Shown: positions 34,131 to 44,218, counted from the first letter of the stretch. The stretch is 64,000 bases of DNA from Polyangiaceae bacterium (GCA_041389725.1 JAWKRG010000005.1:248001-312000); one strand, 5' to 3'. The notes: generated by a model from the letters alone, not told the origin. Program-made: numbers and translations.

Positions 34131-35174
34131 GTGACCCGCACCTGGCATGCGCTCTTGCTCGCCGCGGCTCTCCAGGGTTGCTCCGACGCACCCTCGGCAC
34201 CCGTACTCCAGGGCGCAAATTACGTTGCTGCCGACGCGCTGTTCAGCTCCGACAACCTCTGGGTCGGTGCGGACGGCGCCTACTCCATCGATCTGGGCGG
34301 CGAGCGTGTTCTGTGGCTATTTGGCGACACCCTCATCGCGAAGACTCCCGGCTCTCGAAAGGACGCCTTCTTCATTCGCAACAGCGTCGCGGTGCAAACC
34401 GGGTACGACCCCACCCGCGCCTTCATCGAGTTCTTTTGGCGTCAGGGTGATGGCTCGCCGCGGTCGTTCCTGGTCGAGAAGGGCGACCGTTGGTATTGGC
34501 CCAGCCACGGCGCCATGGTGGATGGCACGTTGCTCACCTTCTACGAAGTCGTGCGCACGCCGTCGGATTGCGATGCGCCCGAGTGGTGCTTCGAGGGCGC
34601 GGGTTACGCCGCATTCACCGTGAACAACCACGAGGCGTCCCCTCGAGATTGGGCGTACGAACCGGCGCTGCTGCCAGCGGAGTCGACGGGCGATCTCCAA
34701 CTCGGCGAAGCGGTGATCGTGGAGGGCGACTGGGTCTACGTCTACGGTACGCGGGGCGACGCACATGAGATCGTCCTCGCGCGCTTCGCTCGCGAACGCG
34801 CTGCCCAGGGGGACTTGAGGGCACCCGAGTGGTACTCGGGAGATCGCGGTTTCACGCACTCCGGTCCGGCTCTCGGCCTGGTGCGCTTCGGTGCGCCGGA
34901 GTTCAGCGTTCACTACTCCGCGGCCACCGGCGGCTACCTGATGGTGCAAAGCGAAGGCTTCGGTGCGACCACGCTTGCTGCGCGTGGAGCTCCGCGGCCG
35001 GAAGGTCCGTGGTCGGCGCCAAGAGACTTCCTGCGCCCACCCGAGTCCTTCGACGCCGACGCCCATGTCTACGCTGCCAAAGCGCACCCAGAACTCAGCG
35101 CCGACGGTCTGCTGGTGACCTACGTTCCTGGAGATCTGTACTTGCCTCGATTCGTCAAGGCGGTCGTGCCATGA
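34131..35174 (+). CDS. Lipoprotein with DUF4185-like beta-propeller
   Basis: 347 residues from a GTG. Lipobox LQGC near residue 17, then LFSSDNLWVGADGAYSIDL and LWLFGDTLIA, the opening of DUF4185/DUF5005-type five-bladed propellers, proteins related to glycoside hydrolases. Later blades include GDWVYVYGTRGD and YYSAATGGYLMVQSEG-like strands. The stop overlaps the start of the next gene (ATGA). A third gene of similar type follows at 36082. Carbohydrate binding at the surface is a reasonable guess. Confidence 0.68.
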   Translation: MTRTWHALLLAAALQGCSDAPSAPVLQGANYVAADALFSSDNLWVGADGAYSIDLGGERVLWLFGDTLIAKTPGSRKDAFFIRNSVAVQTGYDPTRAFIEFFWRQGDGSPRSFLVEKGDRWYWPSHGAMVDGTLLTFYEVVRTPSDCDAPEWCFEGAGYAAFTVNNHEASPRDWAYEPALLPAESTGDLQLGEAVIVEGDWVYVYGTRGDAHEIVLARFARERAAQGDLRAPEWYSGDRGFTHSGPALGLVRFGAPEFSVHYSAATGGYLMVQSEGFGATTLAARGAPRPEGPWSAPRDFLRPPESFDADAHVYAAKAHPELSADGLLVTYVPGDLYLPRFVKAVVP

Positions 35175-36013
35175 CGCCCCTCGCGATTGCATGCGTTCAA
35201 TGCACGCTGTGGTTGCCTGCAGAGTCGGTGTTTGTGGATCGCTCCGCCTCGGCGCATCGCGACTTGCCCGTCTTCGAGTACTCCTACGGACCTCGCGCGC
35301 GCGCCGTGCTGGGAGCGCCGCTTCGCGTGCTCGAGAGTCGAGGTGAGTCGTCGAGCTGGGGCTTGGGTTTGGCAGCTTCGGTGGCGCTCGCCAACGCGGA
35401 CGCGGCGGCAGTGGGCCCCCGCGAGCTGTGGCGCGACTACGAGGAGCTGGACGTTTCTTGGCAGCCATTGATCGAGGGATTGCAGCAACGCCTCGACGTC
35501 AACCTGGGAGTGGGCCACTTCGGAGCGCAGCGCAGCGCAGGAGTCTCTCTCGAAGCACCTCGTCCCGACGACATTCCTTTCGGTGGGGGTGGCTACTTCC
35601 TGTCGCTTGGGGTCACCCTGCACCAAACCGGTGACTGGGCTTGGTACGCGCGCGCAAGCCACCGCGCCTTCACCAACGGAATCATCGAGGCGGTCTCGAA
35701 GGAAGCCTCGGACGCGGCGACGAGCGTACTCGCCGAAGGCCTGGCACATGCCCCGAGCCTCGAGGGTTCGTTGCGCTACAGGGGTCTTGGATTGATGCAG
35801 CCCGTCGTGAGTGGCAGCGCAGACTGGCTCGTGCCCGCGGACGACAGTGCGCGAAGCGGTTGGGTGCTGCGGGCGCTGACCGGCCTGGCCTTTGCCGGAC
35901 AGCGTGGAGAATTGCTGCCTTTCGTCGCTGGCGACGTCGGCAATGGCGAAGGCATGCTGATCAACCGGCGCGAAGCGCGGCTGCTCGTGGGGGTGCGCTA
36001 TGCGCTGCGCTGA
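35171..36013 (+). CDS. Exported beta-rich protein, possible outer-membrane barrel
   Basis: 280 residues with a short hydrophobic start (MTPLAIACVQCTLWLPAES). Most of it alternates polar and hydrophobic residues in strands (WGLGLAASVALANAD, LDVNLGVGHFGAQRSAGVSL, GYFLSLGVTLHQTGDWAWYA) and it ends LLVGVRYALR, an ending typical of barrels. LPAESVF resembles the start of DUF1207 proteins, but the match is weak. Its ATG overlaps the preceding stop by 4 nt. Confidence 0.55.
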   Translation: MTPLAIACVQCTLWLPAESVFVDRSASAHRDLPVFEYSYGPRARAVLGAPLRVLESRGESSSWGLGLAASVALANADAAAVGPRELWRDYEELDVSWQPLIEGLQQRLDVNLGVGHFGAQRSAGVSLEAPRPDDIPFGGGGYFLSLGVTLHQTGDWAWYARASHRAFTNGIIEAVSKEASDAATSVLAEGLAHAPSLEGSLRYRGLGLMQPVVSGSADWLVPADDSARSGWVLRALTGLAFAGQRGELLPFVAGDVGNGEGMLINRREARLLVGVRYALR

Positions 36014-36081
36014 TCTGAGGCGCTCGCCGATGATGGCGCGTCATGCGCGGCGTCCCTGGCGTTCGCCGGTGGAGGTGCACC

Positions 36082-37128
36082 ATGCGTGGTGTTGACCTCT
36101 GGCGCTTGCTCGCGCTTTCCGCGCTCACACAACTCGCCGCGTGTTCGGTGCCCCTGGAGGACGAGGCAGCGTCTTCGAGTGCGCCGGATGACGCGTCCCT
36201 GCCGGTGGCTGAGGGTTGTCGCGCCTTCGCCGACGTCGCTGGCGTGCGCGGGATCGGAGGCGGGCTGCGCAGCATGTCACTGCCGAGCGGCGAGACCTTG
36301 TGGATGGCCGAGGCGTTGCAGTTCGACGATGGCAGCGAAATTCGCGGCGGCGCGCTACGGACCGACACTGACGCGAAGCTCGATAGCAGCTGCATGAGCG
36401 CGGCCACCGCGGACGCAGCAGCAATGCTGACTGACGCCGAGCCGCGAGACGGCGTGGCCACCAGCGCGGGCAGTTGGCTCTACGTCGCGCGCTACGAAGC
36501 GGATGCGACCCAGCCCTTCGGACAGCGGCTCGCGGGAATCGGCATCGCTACCGGCGATGTGACAGCGAGCGCCTTCAGCGTGCCTGAAGCCCTGCTCTGG
36601 ACCGGGGATCGTCCACGCTTTGGCAGCAGCGCCGTGGTAGAGAATGAATTCCTGTACACCTGGGGTTGCCAAGACGCCGGGTTTCTCCGAGCCGAGTGCT
36701 ACCTTGCTCGCGCGCCGATCGCGACCGCAAGTGAGCTGTCGAGCTACGAGTACGCCAAGGGCGGTGGATTCTGGACGGCGGACATCGAGGAGGCGTGGCC
36801 GCTACTCGTCGCTGGAGGCGAGATCAGCATGGCGCGGCTCGACGACAGTCGCGTGCTGCTCGCCTACGCAGAACCCTTGGGCGAAACCGTCGTGCTTCGC
36901 AGCGGCCTTTCCGTGCAAGGTCCTTGGTCACGCGCCGTGCGCGCGGCCCGCTGTCCAAAGCCCGACCCTGGTGCTTTCTGCGGTCGTATCGAGCTTCACC
37001 CGGAGCTCGGGGCGACCCGCGACGAGGTCGTGCTCAGCTTCGCCCTCGGTACCTTCGAGCCGCGAACGGACCCCGACGCCTACCTCGTGCGCATGGTGCG
37101 TGTCGCCCTTCCTGACGAGCTGCCCTAG
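36082..37128 (+). CDS. Lipoprotein with DUF4185-like fold, second in cluster
   Basis: 348 residues. GGAGG 6 nt upstream selects the ATG at 36082 over the in-frame ATG at 36043. Lipobox LAAC (ALTQLAAC), then strands such as GETLWMAEALQFDDGSEI, GSWLYVARYEAD, NEFLYTWGC and RVLLAYAEPLGETVVLR. The blade pattern and the LHPEL segment parallel the protein at 34131 (AKAHPELS), so both may belong to one family with the barrel between them. Confidence 0.65.
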   Translation: MRGVDLWRLLALSALTQLAACSVPLEDEAASSSAPDDASLPVAEGCRAFADVAGVRGIGGGLRSMSLPSGETLWMAEALQFDDGSEIRGGALRTDTDAKLDSSCMSAATADAAAMLTDAEPRDGVATSAGSWLYVARYEADATQPFGQRLAGIGIATGDVTASAFSVPEALLWTGDRPRFGSSAVVENEFLYTWGCQDAGFLRAECYLARAPIATASELSSYEYAKGGGFWTADIEEAWPLLVAGGEISMARLDDSRVLLAYAEPLGETVVLRSGLSVQGPWSRAVRAARCPKPDPGAFCGRIELHPELGATRDEVVLSFALGTFEPRTDPDAYLVRMVRVALPDELP

Positions 37129-37226
37129 ACTCGTGCGGAGCCGGCGGTGAAAGCCTGCCGTAGTCTGGAACCTGTGCCGAAACGGTTGCCTTTTTCGGCG
37201 CGGACGTTGCGCCCAGCGCGAAGCAC

Positions 37227-38639
<1,413 letters not shown>

Positions 38640-38797
38640 GGCGATCAGAATACCCTCGGGTTGCTGCGCTCGCTGCCGCAATCGAATGCGAGAGTGTGCG
38701 TTTCTGCTCGGCGAACCCCCTTCGGCCTGATCCGACCCTCGCCATTCCCCGCGGGTTTGGCTTTTCTGCTACTTTGGTCAGCCCGGGTGACGCACCT

Positions 38798-41200
38798 ATG
38801 ACCGGCTCGGACTCAAAGTCACTGGATGAAGCGCCGACCATCGTGGCGACGGGCGCCGACGCGGAGTCCTTGAGAAGCTTCGCGCCGAACCCTGAGCCGA
38901 TGGAGCAGGCGTTGACGGTGCTTTCCGAGCGCTATGAGCTGCTTGCGCTGGTGGGGGCCGGGGCCATGGGCAGTGTGTACCGGGCGAGGGATCGCGAGCT
39001 CGACGAGATCGTCGCGCTGAAGATGCTCCGAGCGGAGTTCACCGACTCCGCGTACATCTTGGAGCGCTTCAAGCGCGAGGTGAAGCTTGCGCGGCGCATC
39101 TCTCACGCATCGGTGGCGCGTGTGTTCGACATCGGCGAGCACGAGGGTCGTCGCTTCCTGACCATGGAGTTCATTGCAGGCGAGTCCTTGGCAGCGTTGC
39201 TGACCGGTCGTCCGCCCTTGAGTGTGGCGCGTGGGCTGGCCATAGCCCAAGGGATCTGTGCGGGCTTGGCAGCGGCTCACGAAGCGGGCGTAGTGCATCG
39301 TGACCTGAAGCCCGACAACGTGATGATGACGCCTGCGGGCAAACCCGTGATCACGGACTTTGGCATCGCGCGCACTCTGGAAGCCGACGATGCGAAGCGC
39401 ACGGCCCACGGCGCCGTGGTCGGCACGCCCGCCTACATGGCGCCCGAGCAGGTCGAAGGGAAACGAGTCGACGAGCGCACGGACGTCTACGCGCTCGGTG
39501 TGTTGCTCTACGAGTTGCTCACCGGGGAGCTGCCTTTCAACGGGGATTCGCCCTACATGGTCGCCGCCAAGCGCTTGACCGAGGCGCCACCGGACCCACG
39601 CTCGGTGCGCGAAGACCTCCCGGAAACGGTGGCGCGGGTGATTCTCAAGTGCCTCGCGCGCCGTCCGGAAGACCGCTATCCGTCTGCGGGCGCGCTGGCA
39701 CAGGCCCTCGCCTCGGGCGCGCCCACTCACGTGCCTGGCTCCCCTGCCTCCACGAGCCACGGTGCGGCAACTTCGACGGTCACCTCGTTGACGGATGCGA
39801 GCGTGCCGCGCACCGAGCGCACGGTGGCGGTACTTCCCTTTGCCAACTCCGGCACCGACGAGGATGCCTTCGTGGCGGAAGGTCTGTCCGAAGATCTGAT
39901 CGACACCCTCAGCATGACACGCGGACTGCGGGTGAAGCCGCACTCCGCTCTCGCCGACGTCAACGCCGCGGACCCCCAAGCCTGGGGGCGCGAGCTTGGC
40001 GTCGAAGTCGTGGTCACTGGCTCCGTGCGTCGACGGGGCGACGCACTGCGCGTGAGCGCGAGGGTGATCACGGTGTCTGATGGGTTTCAGCTCTGGGCAG
40101 AACGCTTCGACCGACCAGCAAGCAGCGCACTCGTGATCAGTGACGAAGTGGCGCAAGCGATCGCGCGTGCACTCACCGTCGAAGCGGAAGCTTCCCAGCG
40201 CAGCGCCCCCACGGATCCGATGGCGATCGAGCTCTATCTGCGCGGTCGCGCGGAGCTGCGCAAGCTGGGACAAGAACCTTTTGCTCGCGCCGTGAAGTGG
40301 TTCGCCGAGGCTCACCAACGCGCTCCCGAGGACGCCACCATCCTGGCGGCCTACGCTCGTGCCTGCGCGCGCGCTTGGTTCTTCGGAAGCATCCATGATG
40401 ACTTGGGCGCGCGCGCGCGGAGCCTGGCGGCACTGGCTTTCGAGCGTGCGCCCTCTAGCGCCGATTCCTTGCTGGTGAAGGCGACGGTGGCGTTCGCCGA
40501 CGGCCAGGTGTCGGAAGCCGTCGTTCCCCTGTTGCTCACCCTGCGACTGGCGCCCGCCCTGGCTGAGGCCCACGAGTTGCTCGGACGCATTCGCGTCGAG
40601 GTGGGGCCCGTAGAGGAAGGACTGCGCATTTTGGATCGCACGCACGAGCTGGATCCTGCGCTCGATGGCGCCACCCTGGAGCGCGCGCGAACCCTGGCGC
40701 TCATGGATCGATGGGAGGAGGCCGAGGCAGCCATGGCGCAGGTGATGGACAATCGCGCAGCCGTGATCACGCCCATGCACGCGCGCTTCGCCCTCTGGGG
40801 CCGCGACCCTGCACCGTTCCTGACGGCTTTGAATCAGTTGCCGGAAGAAGTACTTCCCGGGCCGGCGACCTTCGCGCGTGCGGTGGCACAAACGCTGTCG
40901 CTACGAACCGTCGACCCGACACTCATCAACGGGATCGTGGACGCTTCTCGCGACGACTCGCGGCCGCCGCGCTTCCGCACCTTCTTGTTCCAGATCCTCG
41001 CGGAGTTGCACGGCTACGTCGGGGAGATCGACGGGGTGGTCAGCGCTCTCGAACGCTGCGTGGACGCGGGGTTGATCGACCTGGTGTGGCTCGACCGCGC
41101 ACCGCCGCTGCGAGCTGCGAGTTCCCACCCGCGCTTCATCGCACTCCGAGAGCAGGTTGCGCAGCGCGCCGAGCGCATTCGCCTCTTGCTGGACGCCTGA
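38798..41200 (+). CDS. Serine/threonine protein kinase with TolB-like and TPR regions
   Basis: 800 residues. The Hanks-type kinase spans about 45-310: glycine loop VGAGAMGSV, Lys75 in VALKML, HRDLKPDN with Asp169, DFGIAR with Asp187, GTPAYMAPEQ. A Ser/Thr linker follows, then a TolB_N/adenylate-cyclase-associated-like domain (TVAVLPFANSGTDEDAFVAE, VVTGSVRRRGDALRVSARVI) near 345-455, then TPR-type helical repeats to the end. No membrane helix is predicted. It probably phosphorylates partners docked by the TPRs. It is divergent from the MYXO-CTERM gene. Confidence 0.9.
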   Translation: MTGSDSKSLDEAPTIVATGADAESLRSFAPNPEPMEQALTVLSERYELLALVGAGAMGSVYRARDRELDEIVALKMLRAEFTDSAYILERFKREVKLARRISHASVARVFDIGEHEGRRFLTMEFIAGESLAALLTGRPPLSVARGLAIAQGICAGLAAAHEAGVVHRDLKPDNVMMTPAGKPVITDFGIARTLEADDAKRTAHGAVVGTPAYMAPEQVEGKRVDERTDVYALGVLLYELLTGELPFNGDSPYMVAAKRLTEAPPDPRSVREDLPETVARVILKCLARRPEDRYPSAGALAQALASGAPTHVPGSPASTSHGAATSTVTSLTDASVPRTERTVAVLPFANSGTDEDAFVAEGLSEDLIDTLSMTRGLRVKPHSALADVNAADPQAWGRELGVEVVVTGSVRRRGDALRVSARVITVSDGFQLWAERFDRPASSALVISDEVAQAIARALTVEAEASQRSAPTDPMAIELYLRGRAELRKLGQEPFARAVKWFAEAHQRAPEDATILAAYARACARAWFFGSIHDDLGARARSLAALAFERAPSSADSLLVKATVAFADGQVSEAVVPLLLTLRLAPALAEAHELLGRIRVEVGPVEEGLRILDRTHELDPALDGATLERARTLALMDRWEEAEAAMAQVMDNRAAVITPMHARFALWGRDPAPFLTALNQLPEEVLPGPATFARAVAQTLSLRTVDPTLINGIVDASRDDSRPPRFRTFLFQILAELHGYVGEIDGVVSALERCVDAGLIDLVWLDRAPPLRAASSHPRFIALREQVAQRAERIRLLLDA

Positions 41201-41217
41201 ACCCGCGCGCGAGCGGG

Positions 41218-41328
41218 GACTTCAGCCGCCGCCGCTCGCGTCCAGGTCACCCGGGACTTCAGCCGCCGCCGCTCGCGTCCAGGTCGCCCGGGACTTCAGC
41301 CGCCGCCGCTCGCGTCCAGGTCGCCCGC
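41218..41328. repeat. Tandem 3 x 37-bp repeat spanning a gene 3' end
   Basis: Copies at 41218-41254, 41255-41291 and 41292-41328, identical but for two bases. The third contains the last codons (GDLDASGGG) and stop of the lipoprotein gene; the first two lie after the stop. The period of 37 is not a multiple of three, so the copies are in different frames. Confidence 0.9.
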
Positions 41329-42222
41329 GTCTCCACTGCTCGCGTCTGCGCCGCCGCCGTCGGGAAGGACCAGGCCCGCGGCGTAGTGCGCTTGGATGCG
41401 CTCGGGGGTGAGCGCGTGCAGATAAAGAGCCACCTCGTCCAACAAGCCGAAGTACGCGGCTTCACCCAGGGGCGCACCCGCGCGGATCCCCTCGTTGTGT
41501 GCGCCCAAGGTTCGTGTGGACGGGACGCACTGCTCGACCTTTCCATTTCGATACAGGCACAAGTCGCTTCCATCGTAGGTCGCGACGACGTGCGACCAAG
41601 CTTGTGTGGGAAGGCTTCCCAGCGCTCTATCCGCCTGTCCCGGTTGCTGCGTGCGCACGAAGGAGAGGCCGTCATTGTCATCGCTCAAGCGCCAGCCCGT
41701 GAGGTCACCGTGCGAGGCCAGAATCGGTCCTGAACCCGTCCCCTCCGGCTTGAGCCAGACCTCTACGCTGAAGGCCTGCGATCCTACGAAGCGGAACTTT
41801 GGATCTTGTTGCCACGAGATAGCCGTTCCCGTGTCGTTGGTGAGCACGCCGAAGCCCTCGGCCACACCCGGCTGTTGGAGTTGCGTGGCCTCCAAGAACC
41901 CGTCGGCGCTTCCCGTCTTCTTCGATGGGCCCAGGCTCGTGAAAGTTCCGGGTGCGCCCTCCTCCAGTCGCCAGTAGCCGTACGGACAGTCCGTGAGGAT
42001 CGTCGCTGCATAGGAAGCCGATTGTCCCGCCGCGCCGCCCTGGCCAGCATCCGGGCAAACCTCCGACTGGCCGCCCGTGCCGGTTGCACCTGTGCCACCC
42101 GTGGAGCCCCCGTTGCCAGCGGTTCCGCCCGTCCCCGCATCCGAGCTGACGTGGCCTACCCGCGACGAAGAGCTGCACGCCAGTAGGACGCCGACGCTCC
42201 AGAACCAAGCTTGCCTCATCAT
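41296..42222 (-). CDS. LamG/concanavalin-type lipoprotein
   Basis: 308 residues. Signal with lipobox LLAC near residue 16, Gly/Thr linker to about residue 70, then a LamG-like jelly roll: YGYWRLEEG, FTSLGPSKKTGSADG, FSVEVWLKPEG, WSHVVATYDGSDLCLYRNG, FGLLDEVALYLHALTPERI and AHYAAG. This fold binds sugars or proteins at the surface. The C-terminus is a low-complexity Gly/Asp/Ala/Ser tail whose last codons are part of a tandem repeat. Confidence 0.82.
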   Translation of the reverse strand: MMRQAWFWSVGVLLACSSSSRVGHVSSDAGTGGTAGNGGSTGGTGATGTGGQSEVCPDAGQGGAAGQSASYAATILTDCPYGYWRLEEGAPGTFTSLGPSKKTGSADGFLEATQLQQPGVAEGFGVLTNDTGTAISWQQDPKFRFVGSQAFSVEVWLKPEGTGSGPILASHGDLTGWRLSDDNDGLSFVRTQQPGQADRALGSLPTQAWSHVVATYDGSDLCLYRNGKVEQCVPSTRTLGAHNEGIRAGAPLGEAAYFGLLDEVALYLHALTPERIQAHYAAGLVLPDGGGADASSGDAGDLDASGGG

Positions 42223-42380
42223 GACAGTGTACGACGAGAGCAGGTCCGCGCCGAGTCACTAATGTTTCGCGTTCCGGGCACGCACCCCACACGCCGCGGA
42301 GCAGGGGCTCCCCCGCCGCATGGAGGGGTCGAGCCCGCCGCTTCCCTGCGCAGCACGAGGAATTACTCGGGATATCCGCT

Positions 42381-42396
42381 TGGCACTCGCGCTGCA
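42381..42396 (+). promoter_or_regulatory. Candidate sigma-54 promoter
   Basis: TTGGCAC, six bases, then TGCA: the invariant GG (42382-42383) and GC (42394-42395) are exactly 10 bp apart as required for sigma-54. The start would fall near 42407, 15 nt before the ATG and just ahead of the GGAGG. An enhancer-binding protein site was not identified. Confidence 0.5.
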
Positions 42397-42421
42397 AAGC
42401 CTCCCGTCAAGGAGGAAACTC

Positions 42422-42979
42422 ATGAAAAAGATCATCAGCGCACTGTTCCTGGCCTCGGCTCTGCTGGGCACGATCGCGTGTGGCAGCGAGGACGAACCGG
42501 GAGTCTGTGCCGACGGCGACTGCAGCTGTCCCAAGGGTGAAACATGCGACTTCAAGTGCACCAAGGGCAACTGCAGTCAAGAATGCAGCGCCGGATCGAC
42601 CTGCAAAGCGTCCTGCGAAGCAGGCGGCTGCTCTCAGGCGTGCGCGGCCGGGGCCAAGTGCGACTTCACCTGCGCCGGTGGCAACTGCACGCAGGCGTGC
42701 CTCAATAGTCCCGACTGCAGCGCAACCTGTGGCGACTCCAGCTGTGTCAGTGACGTGATCAGCGGCACGGGTGGTAGCGGTGGCGTTGGCGCCGGAAGCG
42801 GAATCGGTGGCGTCGGCGCCGGAAGCGGAATCGGTGGCGTTGGCGCCGGAAGCGGAATCGGCGGCACCGGTGCGGCTGGCGGTGCTGGCGGCGCAGGCGC
42901 AGGCGCAGGCGCAGGTGGCTTTGGCGCCATGGGTGCTTTCGGCGGATTCGGCGGTAGCGCCGCGGGCTTCGGCTTCTAG
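42422..42979 (+). CDS. Lipoprotein with Cys-loop repeats and Gly-rich tail
   Basis: 185 residues. AAGGAGG 7 nt upstream. Lipobox GTIAC near residue 20, then 90 residues with 16 Cys arranged as short repeats (GNCSQECSAGSTCKASCEAG, GGCSQACAAGAKCDFTC, GNCTQACLNSPDCSATC), then a Gly/Ala tail with three GGVGAGSGI units. This order, Cys domain first and linker last, is the reverse of the other lipoproteins here. Sigma-54 control is suggested by the upstream sequence. Confidence 0.8.
   Translation: MKKIISALFLASALLGTIACGSEDEPGVCADGDCSCPKGETCDFKCTKGNCSQECSAGSTCKASCEAGGCSQACAAGAKCDFTCAGGNCTQACLNSPDCSATCGDSSCVSDVISGTGGSGGVGAGSGIGGVGAGSGIGGVGAGSGIGGTGAAGGAGGAGAGAGAGGFGAMGAFGGFGGSAAGFGF
42779..42859. repeat. 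27-bp intragenic repeat, 3 copies
   Basis: Three nearly identical in-frame 27-bp units at 42779, 42806 and 42833, encoding GGVGAGSGI. Only third-position changes separate the copies. Confidence 0.88.
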
Positions 42980-42987
42980 TGCCGTGT

Positions 42988-43014
42988 CTCAGAATTCGTA
43001 ATCCGAATTCTGAG
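42988..43014 (+). terminator. Perfect hairpin after the lipoprotein gene (terminator-like)
   Basis: Stem CTCAGAATTCG / CGAATTCTGAG (11 bp, perfect) with TAATC loop, 9 nt after the stop. No T-tract follows, but it lies between convergent genes, so a bidirectional terminator is plausible. Confidence 0.55.
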
Positions 43015-43031
43015 CGGGCGCTTCGCGCCCG
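43015..43031. repeat. Second perfect hairpin of the cluster
   Basis: CGGGCGC-TTC-GCGCCCG, a perfect 7-bp stem with a 3-base loop, starting at the base after the first hairpin ends. Confidence 0.6.
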
Positions 43032-43049
43032 TGCGCTGTGCGACGTTGG

Positions 43050-43074
43050 GGAGTGCGGCCCGGTGCCGCACTCC
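43050..43074. repeat. Third perfect hairpin of the cluster
   Basis: GGAGTGCGGC / GCCGCACTCC, 10-bp perfect stem with CCGGT loop. GACGT occurs on both sides and could extend the structure imperfectly. Confidence 0.6.
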
Positions 43075-43106
43075 GACGTCCCACAGAAGCCGGAAGCTTT
43101 TCGCGC

Positions 43107-43224
43107 TCAGAGGTAGCGCTTGCTCAGACGGATCTTGTTCAGATCGCCGGCGCCAACCCTGCGACTCAGAGGTAGCGCTTGCTCAGACGGATCTTGTTCA
43201 GATCGCCGGCGCCAACCTTGAGAT
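43107..43224. repeat. 59-bp tandem duplication of the DUF362 gene 3' end
   Basis: Copies at 43107-43165 and 43166-43224; the first 52 bases are identical. The upper copy is the last 17 codons and stop of the DUF362 gene; the lower is a silent duplicate just after the stop. Confidence 0.93.
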
Positions 43225-44218
43225 CCGCCGCAGCGCGGATGTAGCGGGGATCGCGACCGGCCGCGGAAAGGGACTTGATCTTGCGCTCTTTTCGCGCGCG
43301 GTTGACCACGTCAACGCCCACGGTGTCCAGGGCAACCGCGTCCGTCGAGGCGTAGACGGCTCCGTGTAGCGAGCGCCCCCGCGGATTGTCGTGGGGCCCG
43401 CCGTCGTACAGTAGCTTGAAGCCGTCGACGATGTGCAAGCGCATCCGGCTGCGCACGATGGAATGCGCATAGATCCGGGCGGGCTGGTCACTGTCGCCGT
43501 CGTGCTGGTCGTGGGGATTCGTCTGGGTCCCGTGAGAGATGTTCTTGATCGCGCCGGTGTAGCCGTAGATCGAGTGGTCTTTGATCTGCGAGATGTCGAT
43601 GACGGCCGTCGCATCCATGAACAGCGTCACGAAGCGCATCGGAATTCCCTTGTTGATCTCGATGGGCGTCATGCTGGCGATCTCCTTCTTGTGGACGCCA
43701 GTCTTCACGCCCTTGGGCAGCTGCCAGGCTCGCACGTTCACACGCGCACCCTCGAGAAAGGCCTGGGTCTGCTCGAAGACCATGATGCGATCCGCGGGAA
43801 CGCCAAGCGCAATCAAGCCGCGGACCACTGGATCGATCACTTCGAAGTTCGCCGCCATGGTGTGGCCGTGCTGACCCGCTAGGCCGTTGACCTTGATGGC
43901 AACCTTGTCCTTGGGATGGATGAACTTGCCGAGGGCCGCGCTCAAGTTCGACGCGCCCGTGAGTTCCATGAGCGCCTTCTCCACCATTCGCTCGGCGACG
44001 TCGGCCTTGGGCCACAGCTGGTTGTTCTGCATCAAGCCCGCGAAGCTGCCGTGGGTCGAGACCTTCACTACGCGCCCCTTGGTCTTCAGGGGAGAGAAAC
44101 CGGCGGGAGGTCGAACCACGGCCGGCGCGGCGTGTGCCTCGTGGGAAGCGTGACTCAGCGGCAGGGCAGAGGCGCCGAGGGCGGCGCCAGCTCGAAGCAG
44201 GTTGCGTCGGGACAGCAT
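43166..44218 (-). CDS. DUF362 protein with Tat signal
   Basis: 350 residues. A twin-Arg signal (SRRNLLRAGAALGASAL) targets it to the periplasm or envelope. The body matches DUF362: KVAIKVNGLAG, HTMAANFEVIDPVVRGLIALG, RIMVFEQTQAFLEGA, VIDISQIKDHSIYGYTGAIKN, and DAVALDTVG near the end. DUF362 proteins are of uncertain function and some are linked to iron-sulfur or cofactor chemistry; this one has no ferredoxin Cys motifs. The gene follows the vWA lipoprotein gene by 49 nt on the same strand. Confidence 0.85.
   Translation of the reverse strand: MLSRRNLLRAGAALGASALPLSHASHEAHAAPAVVRPPAGFSPLKTKGRVVKVSTHGSFAGLMQNNQLWPKADVAERMVEKALMELTGASNLSAALGKFIHPKDKVAIKVNGLAGQHGHTMAANFEVIDPVVRGLIALGVPADRIMVFEQTQAFLEGARVNVRAWQLPKGVKTGVHKKEIASMTPIEINKGIPMRFVTLFMDATAVIDISQIKDHSIYGYTGAIKNISHGTQTNPHDQHDGDSDQPARIYAHSIVRSRMRLHIVDGFKLLYDGGPHDNPRGRSLHGAVYASTDAVALDTVGVDVVNRARKERKIKSLSAAGRDPRYIRAAADLKVGAGDLNKIRLSKRYL

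Noticed and set aside
37176..37199. GCCGAAA / TTTCGGC hairpin after the second propeller-like gene
   Set aside because: Only 7 bp with a 10-base loop and no T-tract; not strong enough to call a terminator.
38819..40891. 690-codon minus-strand frame opposite the kinase gene
   Set aside because: Antisense to a clear kinase; long antisense frames are usual at this GC content and no motif is present.
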